Assembly: GCF_001423105.1 (NCBI RefSeq)
Contig: NZ_LMNV01000003.1
Coordinates: 447,502-511,501 of the forward strand
Reading direction: 5' to 3'
DNA: 64,000 bases
From: Frondihabitans sp. Leaf304
GTDB taxonomy: Bacteria; Actinomycetota; Actinomycetes; Actinomycetales; Microbacteriaceae
In this document: in pieces, positions 24,681 to 34,590 of the stretch
Layout of the letters: every line of letters begins with the position of its first letter
Position numbering within the stretch: position 1 is the first letter of the stretch
The notes under the pieces: model-generated
What the model was told of the DNA's origin: nothing
The model's input: only the letters and a program-made list of their open reading frames with translations
The model's database searches: none
Position numbers and translations under genes: made by a program

Positions 24681-26263
24681 GCTGTGGCCGGCTCCGGCTG
24701 CTCGATGCGCGGGAACAGCGTCGACGGAAGCGGCTGAACGTTCGGTGCCGACGACCACTCGGGAGCGCGGTCGACGTTCTGGCTCGTCAGCTCACCCTGG
24801 CCGATCGACGCCCACAGCTTGCGCGTGGCATCCGGGATGAAGGGGCTGAGCAGCACGGTCAGCGTGCCGAGACCCCGAAGCGCCGTGTTCAGCACCGTCG
24901 CGAGACGATCGCGCTTGGCTTCGTCTTTCGCGAGAGCCCAGGGCTCTTGCTCGGTGATGTAGCCGTTGAGGGCATCGACGAGCTCCCAGATGGAACCGAG
25001 GGCCTCGTGGATCGCGAACCGCTCGATCGCCGCGTCCGCGGCGGCGGTCACGCGCACCTCGGTCTCGCGGATGGCGAGGTCGGCCGCGTCGAGGTCGCCG
25101 GCGACGGGCACGGTGCCGTCGAAGTAGCGGGTGATCATGGCGATGATGCGAGACGCGAGGTTGCCGAATCCGTTGGCGAGCTCGGCCTGGTAGCGCGCCG
25201 AGATGTCTTCCCACGAGAAGTTGCCGTCGTTGCCGAACGTGATGGCGCGCATGAAGTAGTAGCGGAACGCGTCGACGCCGAAGGTCTCCGTGATCTGTTG
25301 CGGCGCGATACCCGTCAGCTTCGACTTCGACATCTTCTCGCCACCGACGAGCAGCCAGCCGTGGCCGAAGACATGCTTCGGCACGGGCAGACCAGCGGCC
25401 ATCAGCATGGCGGGCCAGATGACGGCGTGGAAACGCGCGATGTCTTTGCCGACGATGTGCGTGGCGGGCCAGCGGCGGTCGAACTCGGCCTGCTGATCGG
25501 GCACGCCGTAGCCGACGGCGGTGACGTAGTTGAGTAGGGCGTCGAACCAGACGTAGACGACGTGCTTGTCGTCCCACGGCACCTTGATGCCCCAGTCGAA
25601 CGAGGCCCGCGAGATCGAGAGGTCGCGCAGACCCTGCTTGACGAACTGGACGATCTCGTTGCGGACGCTCTCGGGCTGAATGAAGTCGGCCTGCGACTCG
25701 TACAGATCGAGCAGCGGCTTCTCGAAGTCGCTCATGCGGAAGAAGTAGTTGCTCTCCTTCAGCAGCTCGACGGGCTTCGAGTGGATGGCGCAGACCTGCT
25801 GGCCCTCGAACGGACCGGTGCCGTCGACCAGGTCGGACGCCTGCTTGTACTCCTCGCAGCCGACGCAGTAGAAGCCCTCGAACTCGCCCTGGTAGATGAA
25901 GCCGTCGTCGTAGAGCTTCTGCAGGAAGGTCTGCACACCGGTCTCGTGCCGCTGGTCGGTGGTTCGGATGAAGTCGTCGTTGGCGATGTTGACCGTCTCG
26001 AGGAGCGGGATCCAGGCCTCTTCTACGAGCTTGTCGGCCCACTCTTTGGGCGAGACGTCGTGGCTCGTCGCCGTGCGCAGAATCTTCTGGCCGTGCTCGT
26101 CGGTGCCGGTGAGCAGCCAGGCGTCGTCACCGCGCTGGCGGTGCCACCGAGCGAGCACGTCGGTCGCGACCTCGGTGTAGGCGTGCCCGATGTGGGGCAC
26201 GTCGTTGACGTAGAAGATGGGCGTGGTGATGAAGAAGGCGTCGCCGGCGGGCATGTCGTCCAT
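24677..26263 (-). CDS. metG: Methionyl-tRNA synthetase
   Basis: 528 residues of a class I synthetase. The HIGH motif is in VNDVPHIGHAYTEVATD and the KMSKS motif in VGGEKMSKSKLTGI near residue 310. A zinc-knuckle half FYCVGCEEYKQ is present, and the anticodon-binding helical domain follows to the end. There is no C-terminal EMAP tRNA-binding domain, as usual in this group. An in-frame second Met (MPAGD, four codons in) is an equally good start. It leads the metG-tatD-rsmA unit with 4-base coupling to tatD. Confidence 0.96.
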   Translation of the reverse strand: MDDMPAGDAFFITTPIFYVNDVPHIGHAYTEVATDVLARWHRQRGDDAWLLTGTDEHGQKILRTATSHDVSPKEWADKLVEEAWIPLLETVNIANDDFIRTTDQRHETGVQTFLQKLYDDGFIYQGEFEGFYCVGCEEYKQASDLVDGTGPFEGQQVCAIHSKPVELLKESNYFFRMSDFEKPLLDLYESQADFIQPESVRNEIVQFVKQGLRDLSISRASFDWGIKVPWDDKHVVYVWFDALLNYVTAVGYGVPDQQAEFDRRWPATHIVGKDIARFHAVIWPAMLMAAGLPVPKHVFGHGWLLVGGEKMSKSKLTGIAPQQITETFGVDAFRYYFMRAITFGNDGNFSWEDISARYQAELANGFGNLASRIIAMITRYFDGTVPVAGDLDAADLAIRETEVRVTAAADAAIERFAIHEALGSIWELVDALNGYITEQEPWALAKDEAKRDRLATVLNTALRGLGTLTVLLSPFIPDATRKLWASIGQGELTSQNVDRAPEWSSAPNVQPLPSTLFPRIEQPEPATA

Positions 26264-26321
26264 CCTAAAGCCGCGCGGCGGTGCGTTTCGGCGTGTGGGA
26301 GGGGTTGGCGGGTGTTCACAC

Positions 26322-27137
26322 CTAACGAGCGGCGAGCGCCCCCTGGTACAGGTCGCGCTTCGAGAGACCCGTCGCGGCCGACACCTCGGCGGCGGCCTCC
26401 TTCAGGCGGTCACCGGCAGCAACGGCCGCGAGCACGAGAGCGACGCCGGCCGAGAGGTCGACGTGACGGGCCGCGGATCCTTCGATCACGATGCAGATCT
26501 CACCCCGAACCCCCTCGGCAGCCCAGGCGACGAGCTCGGCCGCGGTGCCCCGCTTGACCTCTTCGTGCAGCTTCGTCAGCTCGCGGCAGACGACCACGCG
26601 CCGCGACTCGCCGAGCGCTGACGCCACGTCGACGAGCGAGTCGGCCAGGCGGTGCGGAGACTCGAAGAAGACCATCGTGCGGCGCTCGCCCTCAAGTTCG
26701 CCGAGCACCCGCAGACGATCGCCCTGCTTGCGCGGCAGAAACCCCTCGAAGGTGAAGCGGTCGGTCGGCAGCCCTGAGACGGCGAGCGCCGTCAGCACGG
26801 CCGACGGGCCGGGAAGAGAGGTGACGGTCACTCCCGCGGCGGCGGCCGCTTCGACGAGCGGGAACCCAGGATCCGAGATGGCCGGCATCCCGGCATCGGT
26901 CAAGACGAGCACGTCGGCATTCCGCGCCAGCTCTACGACCTCGGAGGCTTTCTCGCGCTCGTTGTGCTCGTGCAGCGCGATGAGCCGCGGACGGTTCTCG
27001 ACGCCGAGGGCGCGCATCAGGTGGATGGCCGTGCGGGTGTCTTCCGCCGCGATCACCTCGGTGTTCGAGAGGGCCTCGATCAGGCGCCGGGAGGCGTCGC
27101 CGAGGTTGCCGATAGGAGTTGCCGCGAGAACGATCAC
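26322..27137 (-). CDS. rsmI: 16S rRNA (cytidine-2'-O)-methyltransferase
   Basis: 271 residues from a GTG with GAAGGAG upstream. IVLAATPIGNLGDASRRLIE, EVIAAEDTRTAIHLMRALG, VLVLTDAGMPAISDPGFPLV and LPGPSAVLTALAVSGLPTDR are the family blocks; TMVFFESPHRLADSL and VCRELTKLHEEVKRG follow. It 2'-O-methylates C1402 of 16S rRNA. It is divergent from the mannosyltransferase gene by 39 bases, an order shared with mycobacteria and many actinomycetes. Confidence 0.95.
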   Translation of the reverse strand: MIVLAATPIGNLGDASRRLIEALSNTEVIAAEDTRTAIHLMRALGVENRPRLIALHEHNEREKASEVVELARNADVLVLTDAGMPAISDPGFPLVEAAAAAGVTVTSLPGPSAVLTALAVSGLPTDRFTFEGFLPRKQGDRLRVLGELEGERRTMVFFESPHRLADSLVDVASALGESRRVVVCRELTKLHEEVKRGTAAELVAWAAEGVRGEICIVIEGSAARHVDLSAGVALVLAAVAAGDRLKEAAAEVSAATGLSKRDLYQGALAAR

Positions 27138-27176
27138 CCGCCCATTCTCCTTCGTCGGGCCATCTACGATGGCCGA

Positions 27177-28877
27177 ATGACATTTCGGCCGAGCGGCGAC
27201 TTCGACCAGCTGGTCGGAAGCGCGCCCGTCGAAGGCCCCGGCGGCGAATCCTCCCACGGTGACGAGCCCGACCGGGTCGAGCGACCGCGGAAGCCGGTCG
27301 CGCATCGCTGGGGGCTCACGCCGATCGACGCCTGGTGGGGTCGCGTACTCTCTACCCCCGCCCGCCAGCGCGCCTGGCGCTGGGGCGGCCCGGCACTCGT
27401 CACCCTGATCGCCGCGCTGCTGCGCCTCTGGCACCTCGGCCACCCGAACACCCTGGTGTTCGACGAGACCTATTACGTCAAAGACGCCTGGACTCTGCAC
27501 AACCTCGGCTACGAGGGCACCTGGCCGGGCGACGTCGACGCGAAGTTCGCGGCCGGTCAGACAGATCTCTTCACGAGTTCCGCCGAATTCATCGCCCACC
27601 CGCCCCTCGGCAAGTGGCTGATCTCGCTCGGCATGGCCGTGATGGGGCCGGCGAATCCGGCCGGGTGGCGGTTGAGCACGGCGGTGGCCGGGATCCTTGC
27701 TGTCCTTCTTGTCACGCTGATCACGCGGTACCTGCTCAAGTCCGACGTGCTCGGAGTGCTGGCGGGGTTCTTCTTCGCCATCGACGGTCAGGCGATCGTG
27801 ATGTCGCGGGTGTCGCTGCTCGACAACTTCGTGATGCTCTTCGCGTTGCTCGCATTCGGGGCGGTTCTGCTCGATCGCGCGCACAGCAAACGACGTCTGG
27901 ATACTTGGGTTCGACGGAGGAATGCGCGCGGGCGCGACCTTGCCTGGGGGCCGACGCTGTGGAACAGGCCGTGGCTGATCGCGGCCGGAATTATGCTCGG
28001 TGCCGCCTCGGGCGTGAAGTGGAACGGCATCTACTTTCTCGCCATCTTCGCGCTCTACACGGTGGCCGTCGACATGATGGCGAGGCGTCGTGTCGGAGTC
28101 GAGCTGTGGGGCACGGGAACGCTCATCACGCAGGGTCCGGCGACGTTCCTGCTGATGGTGCCCGCGGCGGCAGTCACCTACATCGCCACCTGGACGGGCT
28201 GGTTCGTCACCCGGGGCGGCTGGAACCGCACCTGGCTCGAAGACGGCAACGGGGCCACGCCCTGGAAGGGCCTGCTCGCCTGGGTGCCCGACGTCGCGCA
28301 GAACTTCTGGCACTACCAGGCGAGCATCTACGCGTTCAACGTCGGGCTGTCGACGGCGCACCCCTACCAGGCGAACCCGCTGCTCTGGCTGCTGATGCAG
28401 AGACCGACGAGCATGTTCTACCTTGGCCTGTCAGAGGGTCAGAACGGCTGCACGGTCGACCGCTGCGGCCAGGCCATCAGCGGCATCGCGAACCCGCTGA
28501 TCTGGTACGCCGCCGTGCTCGCCTGCCTCTACCTCTGCTACCGGCTGGCGCGCTACCGCGAGTGGCAGTCGGGGGCCATCTTGATCGGCGTCGCCGCCGG
28601 CTACCTGCCCTGGATGATGTACCTCAACCGGACGGTCTTCCAGTTCTACACGATCGCGTTCGAGCCCTATCTCGTGATGGGGCTGGTGGCCGCTCTCGGC
28701 ATCATCCTCGGCAAGCGCACCGACGATCCGCTCCGCCGCCTGAGCGGGATCCGCGTCGTGGGGGTGATCGTGATCGTGGCAGTCGTGCTGACGATCTTCT
28801 ACTACCCGATGTGGACGGCGACCCAAGCGCCGTGGACCTTCATCAACCTGCACTACTGGGTGCCGAGCTGGAAGTAG
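27177..28877 (+). CDS. pmt: Polyprenyl-phosphate-mannose protein mannosyltransferase
   Basis: 566 residues. After about 75 cytoplasmic residues there are roughly eleven membrane helices. The first outer loop carries the catalytic acidic pair in TLVFDETYYVKDAWTL, with later blocks FIAHPPLGKWLISLGMA and GVKWNGIYFLAIFALY typical of the PMT family. It transfers mannose from polyprenyl phosphate to Ser/Thr of secreted proteins outside the membrane. The secreted and lipoprotein products in this window would be plausible clients. Start ATG 27177 lies 39 bases from the divergent rsmI start. Confidence 0.94.
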   Translation: MTFRPSGDFDQLVGSAPVEGPGGESSHGDEPDRVERPRKPVAHRWGLTPIDAWWGRVLSTPARQRAWRWGGPALVTLIAALLRLWHLGHPNTLVFDETYYVKDAWTLHNLGYEGTWPGDVDAKFAAGQTDLFTSSAEFIAHPPLGKWLISLGMAVMGPANPAGWRLSTAVAGILAVLLVTLITRYLLKSDVLGVLAGFFFAIDGQAIVMSRVSLLDNFVMLFALLAFGAVLLDRAHSKRRLDTWVRRRNARGRDLAWGPTLWNRPWLIAAGIMLGAASGVKWNGIYFLAIFALYTVAVDMMARRRVGVELWGTGTLITQGPATFLLMVPAAAVTYIATWTGWFVTRGGWNRTWLEDGNGATPWKGLLAWVPDVAQNFWHYQASIYAFNVGLSTAHPYQANPLLWLLMQRPTSMFYLGLSEGQNGCTVDRCGQAISGIANPLIWYAAVLACLYLCYRLARYREWQSGAILIGVAAGYLPWMMYLNRTVFQFYTIAFEPYLVMGLVAALGIILGKRTDDPLRRLSGIRVVGVIVIVAVVLTIFYYPMWTATQAPWTFINLHYWVPSWK

Positions 28878-28900
28878 CCCGCTGGCCCCTGGTCCGCGTG

Positions 28901-28983
28901 CAAATTTGAAGGAAAAACACGCCGCGGCGACCGGAAACATGCCGATCCGGGGCCTCCAGCGCGAGTTTCTCCTTCAAATTCGG
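28901..28983. repeat. Palindromic element family A, copy 2
   Basis: AATTTGAAGGA (28903-28913) and TCCTTCAAATT (28970-28980) are inverted repeats 56 bases apart, between the convergent pmt and thioredoxin-domain genes. The right arm supplies the TGA stop of the minus-strand gene (CGA ATT TGA). The loop CATGCCGATCCGGGGCC resembles that of copy 3. Confidence 0.85.
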
Positions 28984-30869
28984 GCAACGGCGGCGAGCTG
29001 CTCCTCGAACTCGGGCACCGAGCCGACCGGCAGCCGACACACGAAGTCGCGGCAGACGTAGGCCGTCGCGGCAGCTCCAGCACCGGCGCCGAGCACCCGT
29101 CCCTCGAACAGCTCGAACCCGGCGGCCGACCACTCTGCCACCTGAGCTTCTGGCACGACGGCCACGACGGCGCCGGGCCGTCGCACTCGTCGGGCGGAGT
29201 CGGCGAGCGGGCCGTCGGATCCTTCGCTCCCGTCGGTCACGACGACGACCTGAACCGCAGGATCCGACAGCGCGACACCGACCGACAGGATCGCCCCGAA
29301 GGCGGTCGGGTTGTCGAGCGCCAGGTCGTGCACCGAGCGGACGGCGCGCGCGGCGGCCTCCCGGTAGCGGGCGTCGGCCGTGAGCTGTGACAGGGTCAGG
29401 GCCGCCGAGGCCATGGCCGACAGGCCCGACGGGTAGGCGCCCTCCGATGGGTCGCTCGCGAGCTGGAGCCCCTGCGCGGCGAGTACCGGGTCGCCGCCGC
29501 CGGGAGCCGCGAACACGCGGGCATCGCCGGATGCTGGGAGGCACTGCTCGACGAGGTCGCGCGCAGCCGTGGCATACAACACCTCGCCGGTCGCGGTTGC
29601 GAGCCGCAACAGCCCGTCGGCGAGCATGCCGAAGTCTTCGAGGGTCGCGACCGCGTCGGAGGCACCCCGCTCGGACGTCGCCCGCAGCAAGACGCCGTCG
29701 GTCGACACCGAAGACCCGAGGATCCGATCCGCCGCCGCTCGTGCCGCCACGATCCAGTCGGCTCTCCCCTGCCGCACCCCGGCCTCTGCCAGCGCGCCGA
29801 TTGCGAGGCCGTTCCACCCCGTCAGTACCTTCTCGTCGACCTTCGGCGGTGTCGCCGCGGCCCGCCCGTCGGCGTCAAGCGCGTAGTAGCCGCCCTCGCC
29901 GAGGTCGCTCTCGCTGTCTTGGGCCGACCCGAAACCACCGCCAGGCCGCTGCAGCGTCGTCAGCAGGAACTCGGCGATGCCCGCGGCCACGTCGAACGAT
30001 CCGACGCGGGAGTAGGCGTCGAGCAGCACGGCATTGTCGTAGAGCATGCGCTCGTAGTGCGGCTCGTGCCAGTCGCGCCGGACGGAGTAGCGGAAGAAGC
30101 CGCCCTCCACCGAGTCGCGGAGAGGCGACGCGGCCATGGCGTCGAGGGTGCGTCCGACCAGCGCTCGCGCGGCCGGTGCGGCCGGCGACGAACTCGTCGC
30201 CACGTCGACGAGCAGGCGCTGCACCGGCGCGATCGGGAACTTGGGGGCGCGACCGAAGCCACCGAACTCGTCGTCTTCGAACGACGCGAGCCGAGTGACG
30301 ATCGCCTGGATCTCGTCTGCCGTGACGTCGGATCCTGCGTTGTCGCCCGTGCCTGCGCCTGTGGTCGTCGACGCTGCGGCGAGCGCGGCGGCGATCTCAC
30401 CGGCGTTCTGCTCCACCTCGTCGCGGCGGTCGGTCCAGGCCTCGGTGACGGCATCGAGCACCTGACGGAACGACGGCGTGCCCTGCACCGGAACCGGTGG
30501 ATAGTAGGTGCCCGCGAAGAACGCGCGGCCCTCGGGCGTGACGAAGACGGTCAGCGGCCAGCCGAGGTTGCCGGTGAAGGCGCCCGCCGCCGCGAGATAG
30601 CTGGCGTCGACATCGGGGTGTTCCTCGCGGTCGACCTTGATGGCGACGAAGCGCTCGTTGAGGTGCGCGGCCAACTCGGGGTCGGAGAAGCTCTCGCGGG
30701 CCATGACGTGGCACCAGTGGCAGGTCGAATAGCCGATCGACACCATCACGGGAAGCCCGCGGCGGGCGGCCTCCTCGAACGGGGCGGCTCCCCACGTGTG
30801 CCACGCGACGGGGTTGTCGGCGTGGCTGCGGAGGTACGGGCTGATGGCGTCGCGGAGCTCGTTGGGCAC
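28974..30869 (-). CDS. Thioredoxin-domain protein, YyaL/SPATA20 family (DUF255)
   Basis: 631 residues. The N-terminal thioredoxin-like domain (about 1-165) has the active-site motif YSTCHWCHVMARESF. The rest is a long alpha/alpha-barrel resembling N-acylglucosamine epimerases (WNGLAIGALAEAG, TLEDFGMLADGLLRLA, DPSEGAYPSGLSAMASAAL). The family is widely conserved but its reaction is not established; a redox or sugar-linked role is guessed. Length is slightly under the usual 670-680. The last codons lie inside a family A palindrome, suggesting the 3' end was formed or trimmed when the element arrived. Confidence 0.88.
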   Translation of the reverse strand: MPNELRDAISPYLRSHADNPVAWHTWGAAPFEEAARRGLPVMVSIGYSTCHWCHVMARESFSDPELAAHLNERFVAIKVDREEHPDVDASYLAAAGAFTGNLGWPLTVFVTPEGRAFFAGTYYPPVPVQGTPSFRQVLDAVTEAWTDRRDEVEQNAGEIAAALAAASTTTGAGTGDNAGSDVTADEIQAIVTRLASFEDDEFGGFGRAPKFPIAPVQRLLVDVATSSSPAAPAARALVGRTLDAMAASPLRDSVEGGFFRYSVRRDWHEPHYERMLYDNAVLLDAYSRVGSFDVAAGIAEFLLTTLQRPGGGFGSAQDSESDLGEGGYYALDADGRAAATPPKVDEKVLTGWNGLAIGALAEAGVRQGRADWIVAARAAADRILGSSVSTDGVLLRATSERGASDAVATLEDFGMLADGLLRLATATGEVLYATAARDLVEQCLPASGDARVFAAPGGGDPVLAAQGLQLASDPSEGAYPSGLSAMASAALTLSQLTADARYREAAARAVRSVHDLALDNPTAFGAILSVGVALSDPAVQVVVVTDGSEGSDGPLADSARRVRRPGAVVAVVPEAQVAEWSAAGFELFEGRVLGAGAGAAATAYVCRDFVCRLPVGSVPEFEEQLAAVARI

Positions 30870-30963
30870 GGGGCCACGCTACGCCGCCGGCCTGGCACCG
30901 GCTTTGGCCTTACCTCGGCCGAGGGGTTGCGACACCACCTTTCGGCCTCACCACCGCCGATGG

Positions 30964-30992
30964 GCGGCGCCCTGCCCGAAACCCGGCGCCGC
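30964..30992. terminator. Possible terminator of the prp operon
   Basis: GCGGCGCC (30964-30971) pairs with GGCGCCGC (30985-30992) just beyond the prpC stop on the minus strand. The hairpin is short and GC-rich with no T tract, so this is tentative. Confidence 0.35.
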
Positions 30993-31000
30993 GCCCTGCC

Positions 31001-32149
31001 TCACGACAAGGGAACGTCGCGATACCCCTCCCCCACATACTCACTCAGCGGCCGGATGAGCGCGTTCGCGCCGCGTTGCTCGACGACGTGTGCCGTCCAG
31101 CCGGCGACCCGCGCCGCGACGAACAGCGGCGTGAACACCTCGGCGTCGAACCCGAGCAGGTGGTAGGCGACGCCCGACGGGTAGTCGACATTCGGCTTGA
31201 GGCCCTTCCGGTCGAGCACGCCCTGCTGAAGGGTGTCGTAGAGGTCGCGCAGCCGCTCGTTCTCCTGCCCGGGGCGCTCGTCGAGGAGCCGCCCGAGAGC
31301 GACCTCCATCGTCGGCACGCGACTGTCGCCGTTCTTGTAGACGCGGTGCCCGAAACCCATCAGGGTGCGCTTCTCGGCGAGGGCCGCATCGAGCCAGGCG
31401 TCGACCCGTTCGGGGTCGTGGATCTCTTCGAGCAGAGCCAGTGCCGCCTCGTTCGCACCGCCGTGGAGCGGGCCCCGAAGCGCGCCGATCGCGCCGACGA
31501 GGGCCGAGTGCAGGTCGGAGAGAGTCGAGGCGATCACGCGAGCCGTGAACGTCGACGCGTTGAACGAGTGCTCCGCGTAGAGGGTCATCGACACGTCGAA
31601 CGCCTCGACGTCGCGCTTGTCGGGCTCTTCGCCGAAGACGAGCCAGAGGAAGTTCGCCGAATACCCGAGGTCGTCGCGGGAGTCCAAAGGATCCTGCCCT
31701 CGTCGTCGACGCTGGTCGTACGCGATCAAGGCCGGGATCTGCGCGAAGACACGAAGGGCACGTTCGTAGGTCTCGTCGGGCGACGGCTTCGCCGGTTCAG
31801 GATCCAGGGTGCCGAGTGCGCTCACGGCCGTCCGCAAGACATCCATCGGGTGCGTGGACTTCGGCAGCGAATCGATCAGCGAGCGGAGGGTCGGGTCGAG
31901 CGCCCGGGCACCGCGCTCGGCAGAGCGGAACGCCTCCTTCTCGGAAGCGGTCGGAAGCTCACCGCGCCAGAGCAGCCACACGACGTCTTCGAACGGCACG
32001 GCGCCGGCGAGCTGCTGTACCGGATACCCGCGATAGAGGAGGGAGTTCGAGGCGGCGTCGACTTTGGAGACGCGGGTCTCGTCGACGACGACGCCGTTCA
32101 GGCCCTTGTGAATTTCAGGTGCGGTGTCGGTCGCTGCGGATGTCGTCAT
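31001..32149 (-). CDS. prpC: 2-methylcitrate synthase / citrate synthase
   Basis: 382 residues, short type II-like citrate synthase. Active-site histidines are in GPLHGGANEAALALLEEI and GFGHRVYKNGDSR, and the substrate arginine region RPLSEYVGE is near the end. KGLNGVVVDETRVSKVDAA at the N-terminus is typical of the actinobacterial methylcitrate synthases. It joins propionyl-CoA and oxaloacetate. The gene is last in the acyl-CoA synthetase-prpD-prpB-prpC operon, 3 bases after prpB, which favours the methylcitrate over the TCA role. Confidence 0.92.
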   Translation of the reverse strand: MTTSAATDTAPEIHKGLNGVVVDETRVSKVDAASNSLLYRGYPVQQLAGAVPFEDVVWLLWRGELPTASEKEAFRSAERGARALDPTLRSLIDSLPKSTHPMDVLRTAVSALGTLDPEPAKPSPDETYERALRVFAQIPALIAYDQRRRRGQDPLDSRDDLGYSANFLWLVFGEEPDKRDVEAFDVSMTLYAEHSFNASTFTARVIASTLSDLHSALVGAIGALRGPLHGGANEAALALLEEIHDPERVDAWLDAALAEKRTLMGFGHRVYKNGDSRVPTMEVALGRLLDERPGQENERLRDLYDTLQQGVLDRKGLKPNVDYPSGVAYHLLGFDAEVFTPLFVAARVAGWTAHVVEQRGANALIRPLSEYVGEGYRDVPLS

Positions 32150-32152
32150 CGG

Positions 32153-33055
32153 TCACTCCTTCGTAAGGTCGAACGTGTAGATCGAGTCGTCGAACTGCGA
32201 GTAGCCCTCGTAGTCGATCAGGTCGTACAGGTCTCGGCGGTGCTGCATCCGGTCCAGGAGCGCCGCCTGCGTGCCGGCGGCGGCGATCTCGTCGAGACCG
32301 CGCTCGGCCTCGCCCATGGCCAGGCGCAGCAGCGTGACCGGGTAGATCACGATCTTCACCCCGGCGCTCGCGAGCTCGTCGGCCGTGTGCAGCTCGCCCT
32401 TGCCGAACTCGGTCATGTTGGCGAGGATCGGCACGTCGAGAGCATCGGCCATCGCCTCGAACTCGCGGAGCCCCTCGAGCGCTTCGGGGAACACCGCGTC
32501 GGCGCCCGCGTCGACGAGGGCCTTCGCCCGATCCACGGCCGCCGCGAGACCGTCGACGGCGCGCACATCGGTTCGGGCCATCACCAGGAAGTTCGGGTCG
32601 CGACGACCGTCGACCGCGGCGCGGATCCGCTTGACCGCCGTCTCGGCGTCGACGACGCTTTTTCCGTCGAGATGCCCGCAGCGCTTCGGATTCACCTGAT
32701 CTTCGATGTGCAGGCCGGCCAGCCCGGCGTCTTCGAGCGTCTGGACTGTGCGCGCGACGTTCATCGGCTCGCCGAAGCCGGTGTCGGCGTCGACGATCGA
32801 CGGCAGGTCGGTCATGCGGGCGATCTGCCCGGCCCGGGTGGCGACCTCGGTCAGGGTCGTCAGGCCGATGTCGGGCAGGCCGAGGTCGGCACTGATCACG
32901 GCACCCGAGATGTAGACGCCCTCGAAGCCCTTGCGTTCGATCAGCCGTGCGCTCAGCGGGTTGAAGGCACCCGGCAGCCGCACCAGACCCGGGCCGTCGA
33001 GTGCCCGCCGCAGGGCGACGCGTTTGTCGGCAGCCGAAACCGAGGAGTACAGCAC
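32153..33055 (-). CDS. prpB: 2-methylisocitrate lyase
   Basis: 300 residues from a GTG, PEP mutase/isocitrate lyase superfamily. The catalytic cysteine motif is KRCGHLDGK near residue 120, with GLHIEDQVNP before it and VDADTGFGEPMNVARTV as the metal-binding part. It splits 2-methylisocitrate into succinate and pyruvate. The start overlaps the prpD stop by one base (TAGTG). Confidence 0.94.
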   Translation of the reverse strand: MLYSSVSAADKRVALRRALDGPGLVRLPGAFNPLSARLIERKGFEGVYISGAVISADLGLPDIGLTTLTEVATRAGQIARMTDLPSIVDADTGFGEPMNVARTVQTLEDAGLAGLHIEDQVNPKRCGHLDGKSVVDAETAVKRIRAAVDGRRDPNFLVMARTDVRAVDGLAAAVDRAKALVDAGADAVFPEALEGLREFEAMADALDVPILANMTEFGKGELHTADELASAGVKIVIYPVTLLRLAMGEAERGLDEIAAAGTQAALLDRMQHRRDLYDLIDYEGYSQFDDSIYTFDLTKE

Positions 33056-34590
33056 TACAGCAGCCCCTCGCGCACGGTGAGCCCCTCGAAGTACGCCGAA
33101 TCGGGCATCACGGTCAGCCCGCCGAGCTCGTCGGCGGTCAGCTCAGGAAGACGCTCGGCGAGGTCGATGAAGGCGTCGATCGACGACGAATCGAGGATCC
33201 CACTGGCCAGGGTCCGGAACTTCGTCACGTAGTCCGCTCGCTGGAACGGCCGTGCTCCCAGGGGATGCGCATCGGCCACCGCGATCTCGTCCACGAGAGT
33301 GCCTCCGTCGGTGAACGTGACCTCGATGCGTCCGCCGAATGCCTGCTCGGCCGGGTCGAGCGAGTGGTAGCGGCGAGTCCAGTCAGGGTCTTCGACCGTC
33401 GTGATGGACCGCCAGAGAGCGACCGTGTCGGCGCGGGCGGCCCGCTCCGGGGCGTAGGAGCGCTCGTGGTGCCATTCGCCGTCCTGCAGCGCCACGGCGA
33501 CGATGTAGGGGATGGAGTGGTCGAGGGTCTCGCGGCTAGCGGTGGGGTCGTACTTCTGCGGGTCGTTCGCACCGGAACCGATGACGCGGTGGGTGTGGTG
33601 GCTCGTGTGCAGCACGATGCTCGCCACGCGCGCGGGATCGCGGAGCTCCGGGTGCTCGCGGCCGAGTCGGCGGGCCAGGTCGATCCAGGCCTGCGCCTGA
33701 TACTCGGCCGAGTGCTCTTTCGTGAAGGTGTCGAGGATGGCGCGCTTCTGCTCGCCCGCGGCCGGCAACGGCACCGAGTAACCCGCCTCGACGCCGTCGA
33801 GGAGGGTCGCGATCACGCCGTCTTCGCCCTCGTAGATCGGTGACGGGCTCGTCTGGCCGCGCATCGCGCGGTCGATCGCCTCGATCGCCTGCTTCCCGGC
33901 GAAGGCCGGCGCATAGGCCTTCCAGGTAGAGATGAGGCCCTTGCGCGACTGCCGCGTCGCGGTGGTCGTATGGAGGGCCTGGCCGATCGCCTGGTAGATC
34001 GTCTCGGCGTCGAGGCCGAGGAGCGTGCCGAGGCCCGCTGCAGCGCTCGGGCCGAGGTGCGCGACGTGGTCGATCGTGTGGCGGTGCAGGCTGATCGCCC
34101 GAGCGAGGTCGACCTGGATCTCGTACGCGGTCGCGATGCCACGCACCACGTCGGATCCTGAACGGCCCGCGTGCTGCGCGACAGCCAGCAGCGGCGGGAT
34201 GTTGTCGCCGGGGTGGGAGTATTCGGCGCTGAGGAAGGTGTCGTGGAAGTCGAGCTCGCGGACGGCGACGCCGTTGGCCCAGGCGGCCCATTCCGGGGCG
34301 AAGCGGAGAGTCGGGTCGGTGCCGAATACGGTCGCTCCCCGGCGCCTGGGGCCTGTCGCGGGGCTGATCGGATGTGCCTCGGCCTGGGCGCGCGCCGCAA
34401 CCACCGACGCGCGACGGAGCGACGCGGTCGCCACCGCCGCGTTATCGATGACGCGGTTGATGATCATCTCGGTGACGTCGTCGGCGACGGGCACCGGGTC
34501 GACGGCCAGCTCGGCGAGCTGCCACCCGAGCTCCTGCTCTTTCGGGAACCCCTCGTCGCTTCGGTGGACGCGGACCTCGACGTCTCTCAC
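33055..34590 (-). CDS. prpD: 2-methylcitrate dehydratase, MmgE/PrpD family
   Basis: 511 residues. It shows the family blocks [26 protein letters not shown] (split), [40 protein letters not shown] and a C-terminal half with [13 protein letters not shown]. It dehydrates 2-methylcitrate to 2-methylaconitate without an iron-sulfur cluster. The GTG start overlaps the synthetase stop by 4 bases. No acnD/prpF pair is nearby, consistent with the PrpD-type route. Confidence 0.94.
   Translation of the reverse strand: MRDVEVRVHRSDEGFPKEQELGWQLAELAVDPVPVADDVTEMIINRVIDNAAVATASLRRASVVAARAQAEAHPISPATGPRRRGATVFGTDPTLRFAPEWAAWANGVAVRELDFHDTFLSAEYSHPGDNIPPLLAVAQHAGRSGSDVVRGIATAYEIQVDLARAISLHRHTIDHVAHLGPSAAAGLGTLLGLDAETIYQAIGQALHTTTATRQSRKGLISTWKAYAPAFAGKQAIEAIDRAMRGQTSPSPIYEGEDGVIATLLDGVEAGYSVPLPAAGEQKRAILDTFTKEHSAEYQAQAWIDLARRLGREHPELRDPARVASIVLHTSHHTHRVIGSGANDPQKYDPTASRETLDHSIPYIVAVALQDGEWHHERSYAPERAARADTVALWRSITTVEDPDWTRRYHSLDPAEQAFGGRIEVTFTDGGTLVDEIAVADAHPLGARPFQRADYVTKFRTLASGILDSSSIDAFIDLAERLPELTADELGGLTVMPDSAYFEGLTVREGLL

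Noticed and set aside
31076-33232. A 718-codon + strand frame over prpC and prpB
   Set aside because: Antisense to two clearly recognisable enzymes with catalytic motifs; the translated product has no recognisable domain.
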